Origin: Candidatus Bodocaedibacter vickermanii | GTDB lineage: Bacteria > Pseudomonadota > Alphaproteobacteria > UBA6184 | DNA length: 64,000 nucleotides | Assembly (NCBI RefSeq): GCF_014896945.1 | Contig: NZ_CP054719.1 | Coordinates: 605,153 to 669,152, forward strand | Direction: 5' to 3' | In this document: positions 18,067 through 27,839 of the stretch, one piece after another | Layout of the letters: every line of letters starts with the position of its first letter | Position numbering within the stretch: position 1 is the stretch's first letter | Translations under genes and position numbers: made by a program | The notes under the pieces: model-generated | The model's input: the letters and a program-made list of their open reading frames with translations, nothing else | Told to the model about the DNA's origin: nothing | Databases searched by the model: none

Positions 18067-18095
18067 AATATACATGTATTAAATGCAAAGATCAA
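18067..18095 (-). promoter_or_regulatory. Promoter of ssrA
   Basis: TTGATC (18095-18090) and TATATT (18072-18067) on the minus strand are 17 bases apart. Transcription would start near 18060, just before the acceptor piece. Good fit to a sigma70 promoter. Confidence 0.65.
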
Positions 18096-18114
18096 ACACG
18101 ATTAAAAAGGGATC

Positions 18115-18597
18115 CTATCTCTCAGATTCAACATAAATTCGGGAAAAATCTTCAAACTCTGTTTCGTTTAAATCTTCATTGATAATGTCATAGGCCAGCT
18201 GATAATCAAAAACAACACAGCATATTTCCATAGTTCCACCGCCTATACTGCCGCCATCGCACCAACCCACGCCTGTCAAACCAAGAATTTCATTCATTTT
18301 TTCTTGAACAGCTTGGCGTTTCTCATGATCTTTTTCCGTACCATCACCTTCAATTTTATATTCAATAATTAATACGTCATATTCATCATCATCAATACCA
18401 CTCCAATCCGTATTATTCAGCTCATCAATTTTCTTATTGATGATGTCTGTTAATTCATCGGGGGTTTTAGCACTTACATGCTCAAGCTCTCCCACATTAC
18501 CCATTGCACCCTGATAAAAAACCGCATTGGTTTCATCCTCTTCCCAAATGTGGAAATACAACAAGTCATCATTTACTTCTTTATAAGCTCTAATCAT
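18115..18597 (-). CDS. Hypothetical acidic protein
   Basis: 160-aa acidic soluble protein with no signal peptide or membrane segment. The N-terminal 40 residues (MIRAYKEVNDDLLYFHIWEEDE, FYQGAMGNVGELEHV) resemble the small beta-sheet WGR-like fold. The C-terminal half has GWCDGGSIGGGTMEICCVVFDYQLA, a Gly-rich block that I associate only with uncharacterised bacterial proteins. A binding or immunity-type role would be guesswork. It is upstream of ssrA on the same strand but has its own end, since the ssrA promoter lies between. Confidence 0.65.
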   Translation of the reverse strand: MIRAYKEVNDDLLYFHIWEEDETNAVFYQGAMGNVGELEHVSAKTPDELTDIINKKIDELNNTDWSGIDDDEYDVLIIEYKIEGDGTEKDHEKRQAVQEKMNEILGLTGVGWCDGGSIGGGTMEICCVVFDYQLAYDIINEDLNETEFEDFSRIYVESER

Positions 18598-18714
18598 TTT
18601 TGAAATTCCTTAATAAATTTTTTGCATTCTCTCCAGAAATGAGAAACATTGCAAGCAATATAGCAAAACACTTGTAATATGGACACAACAGATACGATTT
18701 ATAATAGCTAAACA
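18598..18714. other. Gap with no visible feature
   Basis: AT-rich sequence directly upstream of the hypothetical acidic protein gene; it probably holds its promoter, but no clear -35/-10 pair stands out. From here to 20609 there is no gene. Confidence 0.4.
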
Positions 18715-19020
18715 CCATACCACCAGCGTGCCGTTGCATCCGTTAGGCAACGTGCCCTTGCACCAGTGATGATCCCTGGACCCCATAGATTAGATCCGAT
18801 GTGGTCTGACACGGATTATAAGCAACAACGTTGCAACAATTCAGGAATTTATTCGTATAACTTTGAGTCCAGCGTGATGCTGGCAACCTGCCATTGCATC
18901 CGATAAGTCAGATCCAATTCGCACAAACACGGATTATAAGCAACGCGCCGTTTCATCCGACAAGTTAGATCCGGTATGATCGACACGGATTACACAGCAC
19001 ACCCGTCAACTGTATTAACT
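18715..19020. repeat. Block of variable-stem hairpin repeats
   Basis: At least three rounds of the family: degenerate GCAACG/CGTTGC hairpins, TTAGATCCGATNNGNNCTGACAC-type spacers and ACGGATTATAAGCAAC arms in alternation. Copies are diverged, and no reading frame is conserved across them. Confidence 0.8.
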
Positions 19021-19050
19021 CTCTCATTTATGCCAACCTCTGTCGTTATG

Positions 19051-19122
19051 CGGCTCAAGCAAATCGCAACACGATTTGATAGCGGCAACCGCCGCTCTGG
19101 CGCGTAAAGCGCCCTTGAGCCG
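19051..19122. repeat. 72-nt cloverleaf-forming repeat, copy 1
   Basis: A closing 9-bp stem CGGCTCAAG/CTTGAGCCG encloses three stem-loops: CAAATCG/CGATTTG, AGCGG/CCGCT and GGCGC/GCGCC. All stems are perfect. A second copy at 58719-58790 keeps every stem and differs only in loop bases. It is tRNA-sized but has no tRNA consensus (no GGTTCGA arm, no CCA). The flanks are also shared, from about 19002. Confidence 0.85.
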
Positions 19123-19134
19123 CCAATCTGACGC

Positions 19135-19345
19135 TGAACTCAATAGATTAGATCCGATTCGTTCTGACACAGGTTATAAGCAACAACGCTGACACACTTT
19201 AGAAATTTATTCGAGACTCCCATGCGTCTCGCGTTACGCAGGCAACGTGATACTGACGGGCGCCCAAGGTGGATCAAAAATCCCATTCATCCTCGACGAC
19301 AATACTCCGTCTCCAACCACATCGGATCTAACCTAATGGATGCAA
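19135..19345. repeat. Variable-stem hairpin repeats, diverged block
   Basis: Contains TTAGATCCGATTCGTTCTGACAC, a GTCTCGCGTTACGC-like hairpin remnant, CACATCGGATCTAACCTAATGG and GCAACC-GCA-GGTTG. It leads directly into R245 copy 2. Confidence 0.7.
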
Positions 19346-19356
19346 CCGCAGGTTGT

Positions 19357-19588
19357 CGTTAATTTGAGGTTAATAAAGGTTAACAATTTTTTAATTTTTC
19401 TGATTTTTGCGCACCCCCCGCCCCAGACACCCTCAGTGACCTTCGGGTGGGGGGACAAAACCCACTCCCTAAATCGAGACTAAATAGACGAAACGATCCG
19501 TCATTTTTTCTCGAAACGGTGGGCAAAAATAATAATGTATGAGCGCTCTAAACTTACAATACCTCACAAACGTTAACAAAAGATTGAC
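19357..19588. repeat. R245 structured repeat, copy 2
   Basis: Same order of landmarks as copy 1. The left part is more AT-rich and shifted, but the G-run/C-run hairpin, ATAGACGAAACGATCCGTC, GTATGAGCGCTCTAAA and the terminal AAAGATTGAC are present. It is joined on its right to the composite unit shared with the 59.2-kb region. Confidence 0.85.
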
Positions 19589-19687
19589 GGAATTCACTTT
19601 TTTGGCAGCGTGACGCTGCACCCCATAAGTTATATCCGATTCGCACAAACACGGATTACAAAAACACCATCATCCTTCAAAAATATA

Positions 19688-19715
19688 TTGACAATCCGAA
19701 TTCACTGTGTATACT
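19688..19715 (+). promoter_or_regulatory. Promoter of the short-RNA cassette A
   Basis: TTGACA (19688-19693), 16 bases, TATACT (19710-19715). The same boxes and spacer recur in the second unit at 59245-59272 (TTGACT, 16, TATACT), although the bases between them vary. Conservation of the boxes argues for use. Confidence 0.65.
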
Positions 19716-19721
19716 AATAAG

Positions 19722-19765
19722 TAGAATTGCGAAGAGGCTACCCAAAAACCTGGGTAGCCTTTTTT
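19722..19765 (+). ncRNA. Candidate ~45-nt RNA ending in a perfect terminator, copy A
   Basis: A transcript starting about 7 bases after the -10 box would read GTAGAATTGCGAAGA and then GGCTACCCA-AAAACC-TGGGTAGCC followed by six T. The second copy keeps the stem through G-U pairs while the loop differs. Such a short product could be a small RNA or a transcription block. Expression is not shown. Confidence 0.45.
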
Positions 19766-20264
19766 CGTTCTACGTCTTTGAATCTTTCAGCCAAAGGATC
19801 TCTAACCAGATCCATGACGAAGCTTTGATTGAAACACCAAAGGACAAAACGCTGAATTGAATCCCCAGTACAGGTGCTCAACTACCCGATCAGTAGACAC
19901 AGCCCTGTAAACAACCCCTAGAGTCGACGGGCTCGTAAAACACGACTTTGTATATTATACTAAAGTCCGCCTTTCCCCATTCGTGTAAGAAATGGGGTTC
20001 TTTTTGCACGTGCGGGTTACTGGGGATTCTCTCGGTTTTAATAAAAACTAAACAACTTAAACAACGAACTTAACTTTGAAAGCTACAAACACAGTACTTT
20101 CAAACAAAAAAAAGGAACTAAAACACACTCTTCAACAAAATATCTCAAAATCATTTTTCACCCCCAATGATCCTGCGCCCGAAATGGGTCAAAGGTGGGT
20201 TCAAAAATCTCCTCATTCCCTCACACTGCATTTTATTACACCTCTCAAAGCACACAAGACCTAA

Positions 20265-20609
20265 CCTAACGGGTCCAGCGTCACGCTGGTGCAGCATCAT
20301 GCTGCCGGCACGTTGCCACACCTCCAACCACACCCAATCTAACTCAAAGAATCAGAATTCCCACCATTTTCACGGCAATAATCCGTGTCACAACGCATCG
20401 GATCTAATCCAATGGATCCAACCGCAGGTTGGCGGCACGTTGCTGTGTCAAAAATCTCTCTTATTCTCTCACATTGTATTTTATTAAATATCTCCAACCA
20501 CACCCAATCTAACTAAAAGAATCAGAATTCCCACCATTTTCACGGCAATAATCCGTGTCACGGCGCATCTAATCTAACCTAATGGATCCAACCGCAGGTT
20601 GGCGGCACT
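20265..20609. repeat. Hairpin repeats and two direct copies with a 170-bp period
   Basis: CCAGCG-TCA-CGCTGG and GCAGCA-TCA-TGCTGC hairpins at 20277-20305 are followed by two direct copies of a ~118-bp segment. Each begins CTCCAACCACACCCAATCT (20322 and 20492) and ends with CCAACC-GCA-GGTTGG, and the copies are separated by AT-rich sequence. The block reaches the stop codon of alkD. Confidence 0.85.
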
Positions 20610-21311
20610 TTACTTAGCCGTCATATACGTTTTACGCTGACCTTCTGAAAGCTTTTCGATTGAATATCGCAACATGGTTCGCGGCATTTGTGCTGCATGC
20701 TGATCAAGGAACTGAGTCAGATATCCCACATCTTTCTCACCCATTTCCCGCAGCATCCAGCCCACTGCTTTATGAATTAAATCATGCGTATCATTTAATA
20801 ACAGTGTTGCAATTTGGGGAGTTAAATCCAAACTACCTTTCCGAATAAACCACCACGTCGCAACCATTGCAATTCTCCGCTCCCACATCACGTCTGACCC
20901 AGCAAACTGAATTAGCACATCCTGCGATGCCTGTTGATCAAACACATGAACGCCCAGTATTAAATGAGCAGAACTATCCACTAAATTCCAATTGTTCACA
21001 TACTTAAGATTACTGATATAAAACTGAAACAGATCTTCCTTCAAAGATCCTTTTGCTTTTTTATACTGATCCACCAAAATAAATAACGCAAGCAAGCGCT
21101 CTTCATTATAACGAGATCTCAATAATTCCTCGATGTCTATTATGGATAACGTTGAAAATTGTTTTGCGATTTGTCGCAATACAGGAACCTTAATTCCCAT
21201 AAATTGATCGTGTTCTGCATATTGACCAGCACCAGTTTTGAAAAATACTGCGCCTCCGTGTTTAGGTGGAACCACCATTTGTTGCAACATTTCATGAATG
21301 TGTTTATACAT
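20610..21311 (-). CDS. DNA alkylation repair protein, AlkD-like
   Basis: 233 aa from the ATG at 21311; a TTG two codons upstream is possible. HEAT-like helical repeat glycosylase family that excises N3- and N7-alkylated bases. Characteristic stretches are MGIKVPVLRQIAKQF near residue 44, YNEERLLALFILVDQYK, WNLVDSSAHLILG near 115, WERRIAMVATWWFIRKG near 148 and HKAVGWMLREMGEKD near 185, which include the family's DNA-binding Trp, Asp and Arg residues. Its 3' end borders hairpin repeats. No partner genes are near. Confidence 0.92.
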   Translation of the reverse strand: MYKHIHEMLQQMVVPPKHGGAVFFKTGAGQYAEHDQFMGIKVPVLRQIAKQFSTLSIIDIEELLRSRYNEERLLALFILVDQYKKAKGSLKEDLFQFYISNLKYVNNWNLVDSSAHLILGVHVFDQQASQDVLIQFAGSDVMWERRIAMVATWWFIRKGSLDLTPQIATLLLNDTHDLIHKAVGWMLREMGEKDVGYLTQFLDQHAAQMPRTMLRYSIEKLSEGQRKTYMTAK

Positions 21312-21398
21312 GATCAAGAGCCCTTATCTAGCTGACAGCCGGATCATGGCACACTTAAACATGTCGTGTAAACAAAGAAAAAGCCGGGTTTAGAAAAC

Positions 21399-22499
21399 TT
21401 ATACGTCTCCCCTGACTGTCTCAATTTCTATAGACACCATACTATTTTGATGTCCAACTTTTCCCGTGAAAAGCTCTTTATTGTCTACTCTCAAAACGAC
21501 CTCATCAAACTGATGAACGTCAATAGGAATTGATGTTCCGGGTTTCCACTTTAAGACATCTAATAATGAAATTGACTCTTCAAGCAAAACGGCGGACATT
21601 TCAATGTCAGTCTGTAAGATTTTCTCCGTCAAATAGGGTTTCCAATTATTTATTTTACCCACGGGTTCGTCGGTTGCGTGTTTTCTAATAAGTTCTTCTC
21701 TGATCGGGTCCAAGCTATTGTGGGGAACCACAACATCCATTACCCCTTCAAAATCACCAATATTAAATTTGAACGAACAGAAACTTACCAACGCGTTTTG
21801 CTGAATACTTCCGATCAACTTTGGAATGCTTTCTTGTCGCTCAACTAAAAACTCCATTGGGTGTATAAATGCAAAAGCACTTCCCAAATCTTGCAACGCT
21901 AAAGAAACGAAACGCTCAACTATATTTGTTTCTAACTTAGAAAAAGTTCTACCTTCAATTTTTTCTTTTTGAGTCCCACCATTTTTCTTGCCACCCAACA
22001 ACACGTTAATCAATGAATAGGTCAGACTATTGTTGATGGTCACGATACCTTTTGATTCCCAATTTACAATTTGATAAACATTAAACAACGCAGGCAATGA
22101 AATATTTTCAAGATATTCTTGAAACATTAAAGAGTGAACCCTAAGCTTAACGATCTCCACTCTGTTCTGAAGAAAATTGCTGGCACTTGTAGAAAAGAAC
22201 TGTACAAACTTATCAAATACAATGTCTAAAATTGGGAACTGTGTATTCTCATGATTGTTTTTATGCAATAATAACTTAGCACCCGCCCCTTGAGATCCAG
22301 ATGATGCATCATCTTCAAACATTTGATCAATTGAGTCTTGCTGCAAAAACTCTGATGCCTTTATTGCCCCCTGCAACTCTTTTTCTGTTTCAGCGCTTTC
22401 ACGATCTATTGCTTCTTGAAAAGCCCTCAGCTGTAGTTCTTCTTCAGACAATGCCTCTTTTTCGGATTGGTCATTTCCTTTATTCTTATCTTTAGCCAT
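21399..22499 (-). CDS. fliM: Flagellar motor switch protein FliM
   Basis: 366-aa C-ring protein that binds phospho-CheY and sets rotation direction. After a charged N-terminal part with SIDQMFEDD near residue 56, the middle domain (residues ~80-280) includes NWESKGIVTINNSLTYSLINVLLGG and the FliM-like ETNIVERFVSLALQDL helix. The C-terminal SpoA domain (290-365) carries LLDVLKWKPGTSIPIDV and LFTGKVGHQNSMVSIEI. The usual N-terminal CheY-binding LSQDEID motif is not obvious; SIDQMFED may be its equivalent. No other flagellar genes are in the window, but chemotaxis genes follow directly. Confidence 0.9.
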   Translation of the reverse strand: MAKDKNKGNDQSEKEALSEEELQLRAFQEAIDRESAETEKELQGAIKASEFLQQDSIDQMFEDDASSGSQGAGAKLLLHKNNHENTQFPILDIVFDKFVQFFSTSASNFLQNRVEIVKLRVHSLMFQEYLENISLPALFNVYQIVNWESKGIVTINNSLTYSLINVLLGGKKNGGTQKEKIEGRTFSKLETNIVERFVSLALQDLGSAFAFIHPMEFLVERQESIPKLIGSIQQNALVSFCSFKFNIGDFEGVMDVVVPHNSLDPIREELIRKHATDEPVGKINNWKPYLTEKILQTDIEMSAVLLEESISLLDVLKWKPGTSIPIDVHQFDEVVLRVDNKELFTGKVGHQNSMVSIEIETVRGDV

Positions 22500-22557
22500 T
22501 CCACCACCTAATCAACCTATTTACATCGCTAACACTACTTAAATCTAATGCGCATTC

Positions 22558-24693
22558 TTAACTGTTTCTAATTTCAAAGATAAACTTTGAAACTTCACTT
22601 TTTAATTCTTCTGCCTGTCGCGATAGATCCCTGGCCGCATCCAACATTTGTTGAGAAGACGTATTGACCTCTATAGCACTTTGTTGCACCATTTCAAAAC
22701 CAGAAGACACCATCTTTGTCCCTTGCGATGCTTCCTTAACGCTTTGAGCAATTCCATTGGTTGCAACAGTTTGCTCTTCTACAGCAGAGGCAATACTCAC
22801 AGAAGATTCTGAAATTTTCTTTACGGACAATTTAATATCGGACAACGACTGAACTATATCAGCAGACACCCCGCCCATTTCATCAATCACTTTACCGATT
22901 TCTTCAACTGATTTGTTCGTCTGATTTGCTAAATTCTTAACCTCACTTGCCACGACAGCAAATCCTTTTCCTGACTCGCCAGCCCTTGCCGCTTCAATGG
23001 TTGCGTTTAATGCTAACAGGTTCACCTGACTAGAAATATCAGCAATTAATTGAATCACTTCTCTTACTTTTTGAGAAGACGCAGAAAGCTTAGTTGCGTG
23101 TAAATCGGCATCTTCAACTTTATTAACAGACTCCGAAATCAATTCATTCGATTTATGAATTTGTGAAGAAATTTCCTGAACTGATGAATACAACTCTTGA
23201 GATGCAGATGAAACTGAATCAACATGATGGGTAATATTTAATGCGCTTTGATTGGCCGTCATTACGGTATCATTTGAATTGGAACTTAACACATTCATAT
23301 TTTCTGCTGTTTGGGCAAGCTCCGTCGATGCAGCAGCCAAACCTGAAACCACATGTTGCATGCGCTGTTCAAAGTTATCAGCCAGCTCAATCATAGATTT
23401 CTTTTTTTCGGTATTCGCTTTTTCTTCAAGACGTCTTTGATCTTCTTGCAGCCTTTTGTTTTTTTGAATGTTCTCCTTAAAGGTCTCCGAAGCTTTTGAA
23501 AATTCTAAGAATTCATCTTTTCGATCAAGCCCATAAATTATTACATTTGTATCATTGTTTCCTAAATCAATAAGATTCTGACGAATAGCATTCATGGGTT
23601 TTATCACAAGCCTAAGCGCCCCTAAGTATCCAAGCATCGCGATAATCAACGCACATAATAAAGCATAAAATATAATTTCTTTTTTTAATGCTATATAATC
23701 TGCAAAAGCTTCCTCAATATCCTCTTCAAAAATCAACGTCCATTTCAAATTATTAAACACAAACGGCATATAACTGGATCGAACGTCTGCGTTTTGATAA
23801 TTTTTCGTTTCTATGACTCCAGATTCTCCCTTTGCTCCAAACTTAGGAATAGAGTTTTCTAACTTTATTTGTAAAACTTTCTGATCTTTGCCATAGTTAG
23901 ACACACTTCGAATAAGTCCGTCCTCACCCACTATATAGGCTTCCTCAAGAGTATCTAACCCATCTCTTCGCCCCATCAATGTATTGATTTTATCAATAGG
24001 CATTTGAAACGCAACAACACCAATCTTTTTTCCATCTTTAAAAATAGGCGTTGATATAAAGCTTGCAGGGGAATTTGCGCTAGGTGCATAAAATTTAAAA
24101 TCAACAATGAATGTCTGCCCTGCTGTCGCTAAATCATCAGCTGCTTGACGGAATACAGCCCCCAAGTCTGTATCTTTCCACTCACCATTTTTCAGATTTG
24201 TTGCAAAATCCAACTCTTTAAATACTGTGTAGATAAGGTTCCCATCAAGATCAAACAAGAAAATGTCGTAATATCCTCCTTTTTCTAAACACCTCTTAAA
24301 CCAAGGATGAAATTCTTTATGAATTTCGGAATATTTTGATCCATCCTGAGCATCATTAAGGAAATGCTTTTTTCCAATTGGATTGGGGTTTTTATGAATG
24401 TATGTGTCTTGCAAAGAATATGTTGTTAGTTTTTCTGATCTCCACGCTTTTTCAAACCCATCAAAAGCGTATAACGTACTTTCATCTAAAGCCATAAATT
24501 TGATGTCTTCTTCAATCGAGTCAAACAAATCAGTTAGTTGAATCTTTTTCTCTTGTAATAAAGTATTCTCTCTTTCATCTATAAAATGTTCTATACTCTT
24601 TTTTGTAGAGGTCAACGCCACAAATCCAATGGCTAAAGCAGTTATAAGAGTACACGCTATAATAAATGCAGGCAGTTTTAATTTTATCTTCAT
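22558..24693 (-). CDS. Methyl-accepting chemotaxis protein
   Basis: 711 aa from ATG 24693, chosen for the AGAGAG site 8 bases upstream; a frame from 24720 would overlap cheY. One membrane helix near the N-terminus, a ~310-residue periplasmic dCache-like sensor (ending at [10 protein letters not shown]), a second membrane helix ([18 protein letters not shown]), a short HAMP-like linker, then a coiled-coil signalling domain. The signalling tip is [25 protein letters not shown], the MCP hallmark that contacts CheA and CheW. No C-terminal CheR-tethering pentapeptide is seen. The ligand is unknown. It lies just after a single-domain CheY on the same strand. Confidence 0.95.
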   Translation of the reverse strand: MKIKLKLPAFIIACTLITALAIGFVALTSTKKSIEHFIDERENTLLQEKKIQLTDLFDSIEEDIKFMALDESTLYAFDGFEKAWRSEKLTTYSLQDTYIHKNPNPIGKKHFLNDAQDGSKYSEIHKEFHPWFKRCLEKGGYYDIFLFDLDGNLIYTVFKELDFATNLKNGEWKDTDLGAVFRQAADDLATAGQTFIVDFKFYAPSANSPASFISTPIFKDGKKIGVVAFQMPIDKINTLMGRRDGLDTLEEAYIVGEDGLIRSVSNYGKDQKVLQIKLENSIPKFGAKGESGVIETKNYQNADVRSSYMPFVFNNLKWTLIFEEDIEEAFADYIALKKEIIFYALLCALIIAMLGYLGALRLVIKPMNAIRQNLIDLGNNDTNVIIYGLDRKDEFLEFSKASETFKENIQKNKRLQEDQRRLEEKANTEKKKSMIELADNFEQRMQHVVSGLAAASTELAQTAENMNVLSSNSNDTVMTANQSALNITHHVDSVSSASQELYSSVQEISSQIHKSNELISESVNKVEDADLHATKLSASSQKVREVIQLIADISSQVNLLALNATIEAARAGESGKGFAVVASEVKNLANQTNKSVEEIGKVIDEMGGVSADIVQSLSDIKLSVKKISESSVSIASAVEEQTVATNGIAQSVKEASQGTKMVSSGFEMVQQSAIEVNTSSQQMLDAARDLSRQAEELKSEVSKFIFEIRNS

Positions 24694-24706
24694 TTTATAA
24701 TTCTCT

Positions 24707-25093
24707 CTAAAATTGACCAAATACTTTTTCTAATTTTTCTTTTAAGGTTTTGGCCGTAAAAGGTTTTGCGATATAGTTTGTAACACCTGCTGCTTTTGCT
24801 TGCGTTAAATTTTCAATAGTCGTTTCTGCAGTAATCATAATAAAAGGAGTATTTTTATATTCTGGCAAAGCCCTAGCCCCACGCAAAAAATCAATCCCTG
24901 TAATTGGAACCATATTCCAGTCTGAGAAAATTAAACCGTATTTCTTTTTCTTTAATTTTTCTAAGGCCTCACCCCCATCACCAGCTTCATCAATTTCTGT
25001 AAAGCCAATTTGATTCAGTAAAGTAATGACTATAGTACGCATTGTTTTATAATCATCTACTACTAAAACGCTGGCTTTTAAAACCTCGGACAT
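24707..25093 (-). CDS. cheY: CheY-like response regulator (first copy)
   Basis: 128-aa single receiver domain. Acidic pair VVDDYKT near residue 12-13, phospho-acceptor Asp58 in IFSDWNM, Thr in MITAETT near 88 and Lys109 in [10 protein letters not shown]. No output domain. It is divergent from cheA and followed by the MCP gene. Two CheY proteins in one cluster suggest one drives the motor switch and the other acts as a phosphate sink; the sequence does not say which. Confidence 0.95.
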   Translation of the reverse strand: MSEVLKASVLVVDDYKTMRTIVITLLNQIGFTEIDEAGDGGEALEKLKKKKYGLIFSDWNMVPITGIDFLRGARALPEYKNTPFIMITAETTIENLTQAKAAGVTNYIAKPFTAKTLKEKLEKVFGQF

Positions 25094-25229
25094 TCACATT
25101 CTCCATCAATTCGTTACAGCCTATCAGACAATTACAAACAAAAAGTAAACAAAGTTTTTTATTTATTAAGTATTTATTATATTTTTCATGTTTTACTAAA
25201 CTCATACAATACTAATAAATGACACACCC

Positions 25230-27830
25230 ATGGATGACTTATTAAACGAATTTTTAATTGAAACTTCTGAAAGCTTAGCTAAGCTGGACTTAGAACTTGT
25301 TGAATTGGAACACAACCCTGAAAACCCCGAAATATTAAACAGTATATTTCGCACCATGCATACTATCAAAGGCACTTGCGGGTTTGTTGGGTTACCCCGA
25401 TTAGAAAAGCTTGCCCATGCCAGTGAAAATGTTCTTGTAAAAGTACGTGATAAGCTTTTAATTATTAATGAAGAGGTCATCAACGTAGTTCTTGAAAGTA
25501 TTGATGGCGTAAAAAACATCGTCACAAAACTATCAGAAACAGGAGGAGAGCCTGATGGTAATGATGATGCTGTCATCGAAAAATTACATCAAGTATTAGA
25601 GCAACACTCCCACTCTAAATCAAACGATTCACAAACAACTGTAGAAGAAATTGATTTTGACTCTATTGCAATACCTACTGACTTAGAACTAGTTTCTCCT
25701 GCGGAGATCCCTGCTCCCGAAATAGCACCAAGCATCAATGCAATCTCATCCGCTCCGCCAGTTGAAAAGAATGGCGATGAAAAAAGCTCACCCGAAAAAA
25801 CATCCGGGATGAGCGATCAAAATCAAACCATTCGCGTAAATATTAATACGTTAGAAAACCTGATTAATATGGTGGGTGAACTTGTATTAACTCGAAATCA
25901 ATTAATGCAATTAGCTGATCATTCAGAAAACTCTGCATTAAATTTACCCCTTTACCGGTTAAATTATGTGACCAGTGAATTACAAGAACAAGTGATGAAA
26001 ACACGCATGCAACCTATCGGTAACGCATGGTTAAAACTACCCCGAATTGTGCGTGACTCTGCAAAAGAATTAAACAAGAAAATAGACTTAGAATTATTAG
26101 GCGCTGAAACTGAATTAGACCGCCAAGTTATCGAACTTATCAAAGATCCGCTAACCCATATGATTCGCAATGCAATGGATCATGGTATTGAATCGCCTGT
26201 CGATCGTATCAAGGCAGGAAAATCTGAAAAAGGCGTTATTCGAATGAATGCCTATCACGCAGGTGGTCATATTATTATTGAAATAGCCGATGATGGTCGT
26301 GGGTTAGACGTCGAAAAGATTCGAAATAAAGCCATTGAAAAAGGCCTGATTTCTATTGAAGAAGCTTCACAACTTACTGATCATCAGGTTTTCCAATTTA
26401 TTTTTAAGTCTGGGTTCTCAACGGCTGCAGTAGTTACTAATATCTCTGGACGTGGCGTTGGAATGGATGTGGTTAGAACTAACATCGAAAAAATCGGTGG
26501 AACTATTGAAATTCGTTCAAAACAAAACAAAGGAACAACATTCAATATTAAAATTCCACTTACCTTATCCATTGTATCTGCTCTGATTGCAGAAGTTGCA
26601 GGATATCGTTTTGCTATCCCTCAACTTAACATTCTTGAATTAGTTCAAATTTCAGGAAACTCAGCAAATAAAATTGAATATGTGAATGGGCACCCTGTAT
26701 TGCGACTTCGTCAAAAACTTTTGGCTTTAGCCCATATGGATGAACTGTTAGGCCTGACGGCAAAAAACAAAACGGATGATAAACACTATGTTATCGTGTT
26801 GCAGGTTGGGATGTCATTTTTTGGAATTATTGTCGACAAAGTATTTAACACTCAAGAAATCGTAGTTAAACCAGTATCGTCTCTAATCAGAAATTTATCT
26901 ATCTTTGCAGGCAACACAATTTTGGGCGACGGCGGAGTTATTACCATATTAGACCCCAATCATATTTCCGGATTACTCGCAAATATTAACATTGAAAACA
27001 CGGACTCTCAATCTCAAACTATAGAGCCTAGCACAACAAAGAATAGGAACATAGAAACCTTCTTGTTATTTTTAACGCAAGATCGCACTCCCAAAGCAAT
27101 TCCCTTATCAACCCTTACACGTTTAGAACAAATTAATCTAAACCAAGTAGAATACGCTGAAAACAAACCCTGCATTCAATACCGCAACAATCTGATGTCG
27201 TTGGTTTTCATGATTGATAATACTCAACAGAATGATATAAAACCTGTGCTGGTCTTCTCCAATGATACTCATACTCTTGGTCTGGTTGTCGAAGAAATTT
27301 TAGATATCATCGAAGGCGATGGGATGAATTTAAAACTTGAAGCACACGATCCGTCTAAACTCGGAACCACAATTTTAAAAGGACATGCCACAGAAATACT
27401 GAATACTGATTATTTCTTACAAGCAGAGTTCTCTGATTGGTACTCTACATCTAAAAATGACACCTCTCAAAAGAAACAATTAGTCTTTGTAGGCGATCAT
27501 TTTTATGGGGCTAACTTCTTAATTCCCTTTTTAAAAATCTCTGGATTTCATGTAACGGCGCTTACCAACGCAAATGAATTAGAAAAGTTTTTCTCACTAA
27601 ATTTCAAAACTGATGGATTTATTTTAGATATAGAATCAGATCTAATTTCAAGTTGCTGTGCTAATCTACAAAAGCAAGAAGCCTATTCAAATATTCCAAA
27701 ACTATTTATTGCAAATGAACCACAAAATCATCGTCCAGATATCTACGACGGGTTAATCATCAAAAAGTTGGATCGCAATGACCTTATTAGTCACGTCAAC
27801 TCACTGTTTACAAAACAATCGAACGTATAG
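25230..27830 (+). CDS. cheA: Chemotaxis histidine kinase CheA with C-terminal extensions
   Basis: 866-aa kinase that phosphorylates CheY and CheB. The HPt domain has His44 in MHTIKGTCGF. A low-complexity linker (~130-190) replaces the CheY/CheB-binding P2 domain. Dimerisation helices start near 194. The ATPase domain has the N box DPLTHMIRNAMDHGIE near 306, DDGRGLD near 353 and GRGVGMDVV near 407. The regulatory CheW-like domain covers ~445-570. Beyond the usual end (~650 aa in E. coli) there is a second CheW-like domain (~605-728) and a degenerate receiver-like domain (~749-866) with FILDIESD but a weak acidic pair. It opens the cheA-W-Y-B-R operon. Confidence 0.96.
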   Translation: MDDLLNEFLIETSESLAKLDLELVELEHNPENPEILNSIFRTMHTIKGTCGFVGLPRLEKLAHASENVLVKVRDKLLIINEEVINVVLESIDGVKNIVTKLSETGGEPDGNDDAVIEKLHQVLEQHSHSKSNDSQTTVEEIDFDSIAIPTDLELVSPAEIPAPEIAPSINAISSAPPVEKNGDEKSSPEKTSGMSDQNQTIRVNINTLENLINMVGELVLTRNQLMQLADHSENSALNLPLYRLNYVTSELQEQVMKTRMQPIGNAWLKLPRIVRDSAKELNKKIDLELLGAETELDRQVIELIKDPLTHMIRNAMDHGIESPVDRIKAGKSEKGVIRMNAYHAGGHIIIEIADDGRGLDVEKIRNKAIEKGLISIEEASQLTDHQVFQFIFKSGFSTAAVVTNISGRGVGMDVVRTNIEKIGGTIEIRSKQNKGTTFNIKIPLTLSIVSALIAEVAGYRFAIPQLNILELVQISGNSANKIEYVNGHPVLRLRQKLLALAHMDELLGLTAKNKTDDKHYVIVLQVGMSFFGIIVDKVFNTQEIVVKPVSSLIRNLSIFAGNTILGDGGVITILDPNHISGLLANINIENTDSQSQTIEPSTTKNRNIETFLLFLTQDRTPKAIPLSTLTRLEQINLNQVEYAENKPCIQYRNNLMSLVFMIDNTQQNDIKPVLVFSNDTHTLGLVVEEILDIIEGDGMNLKLEAHDPSKLGTTILKGHATEILNTDYFLQAEFSDWYSTSKNDTSQKKQLVFVGDHFYGANFLIPFLKISGFHVTALTNANELEKFFSLNFKTDGFILDIESDLISSCCANLQKQEAYSNIPKLFIANEPQNHRPDIYDGLIIKKLDRNDLISHVNSLFTKQSNV

Positions 27831-27839
27831 GAGCTCTTT

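Larger units (their letters stand above)
19589..20260. repeat. Composite unit A (diverged duplicate of 59158-59825)
   Basis: With R245 copy 2 this forms a ~900-bp block that recurs at 58935-59825. Long identical stretches include AATCCCCAGTACAGGTGCTC, ACTACCCGATCAGTAG, CGACGGGCTCGTAAAACACG and GCACGTGCGGGTTACTGGGG. Differences are scattered substitutions and small indels that break any common reading frame, so I read it as non-coding. It holds the short-RNA cassette at 19688-19765, and a hairpin CCCCATTcgtgtaagAAATGGGGT with a T-tract near 19975-20005. Confidence 0.85.

Noticed and set aside
17754-18068. 104-codon plus-strand ORF
   Set aside because: It is antisense to the two-piece tmRNA gene, which has full structural support.
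19051-19122. tRNA gene
   Set aside because: It has cloverleaf shape but no conserved tRNA bases, no TTCGA arm and a 9-bp closing stem.
19770-19815. Short minus-strand peptide frame (MDLVRDPLAERFKDVERKK)
   Set aside because: The second copy at 59.3 kb has indels that change the frame, so coding is not supported.
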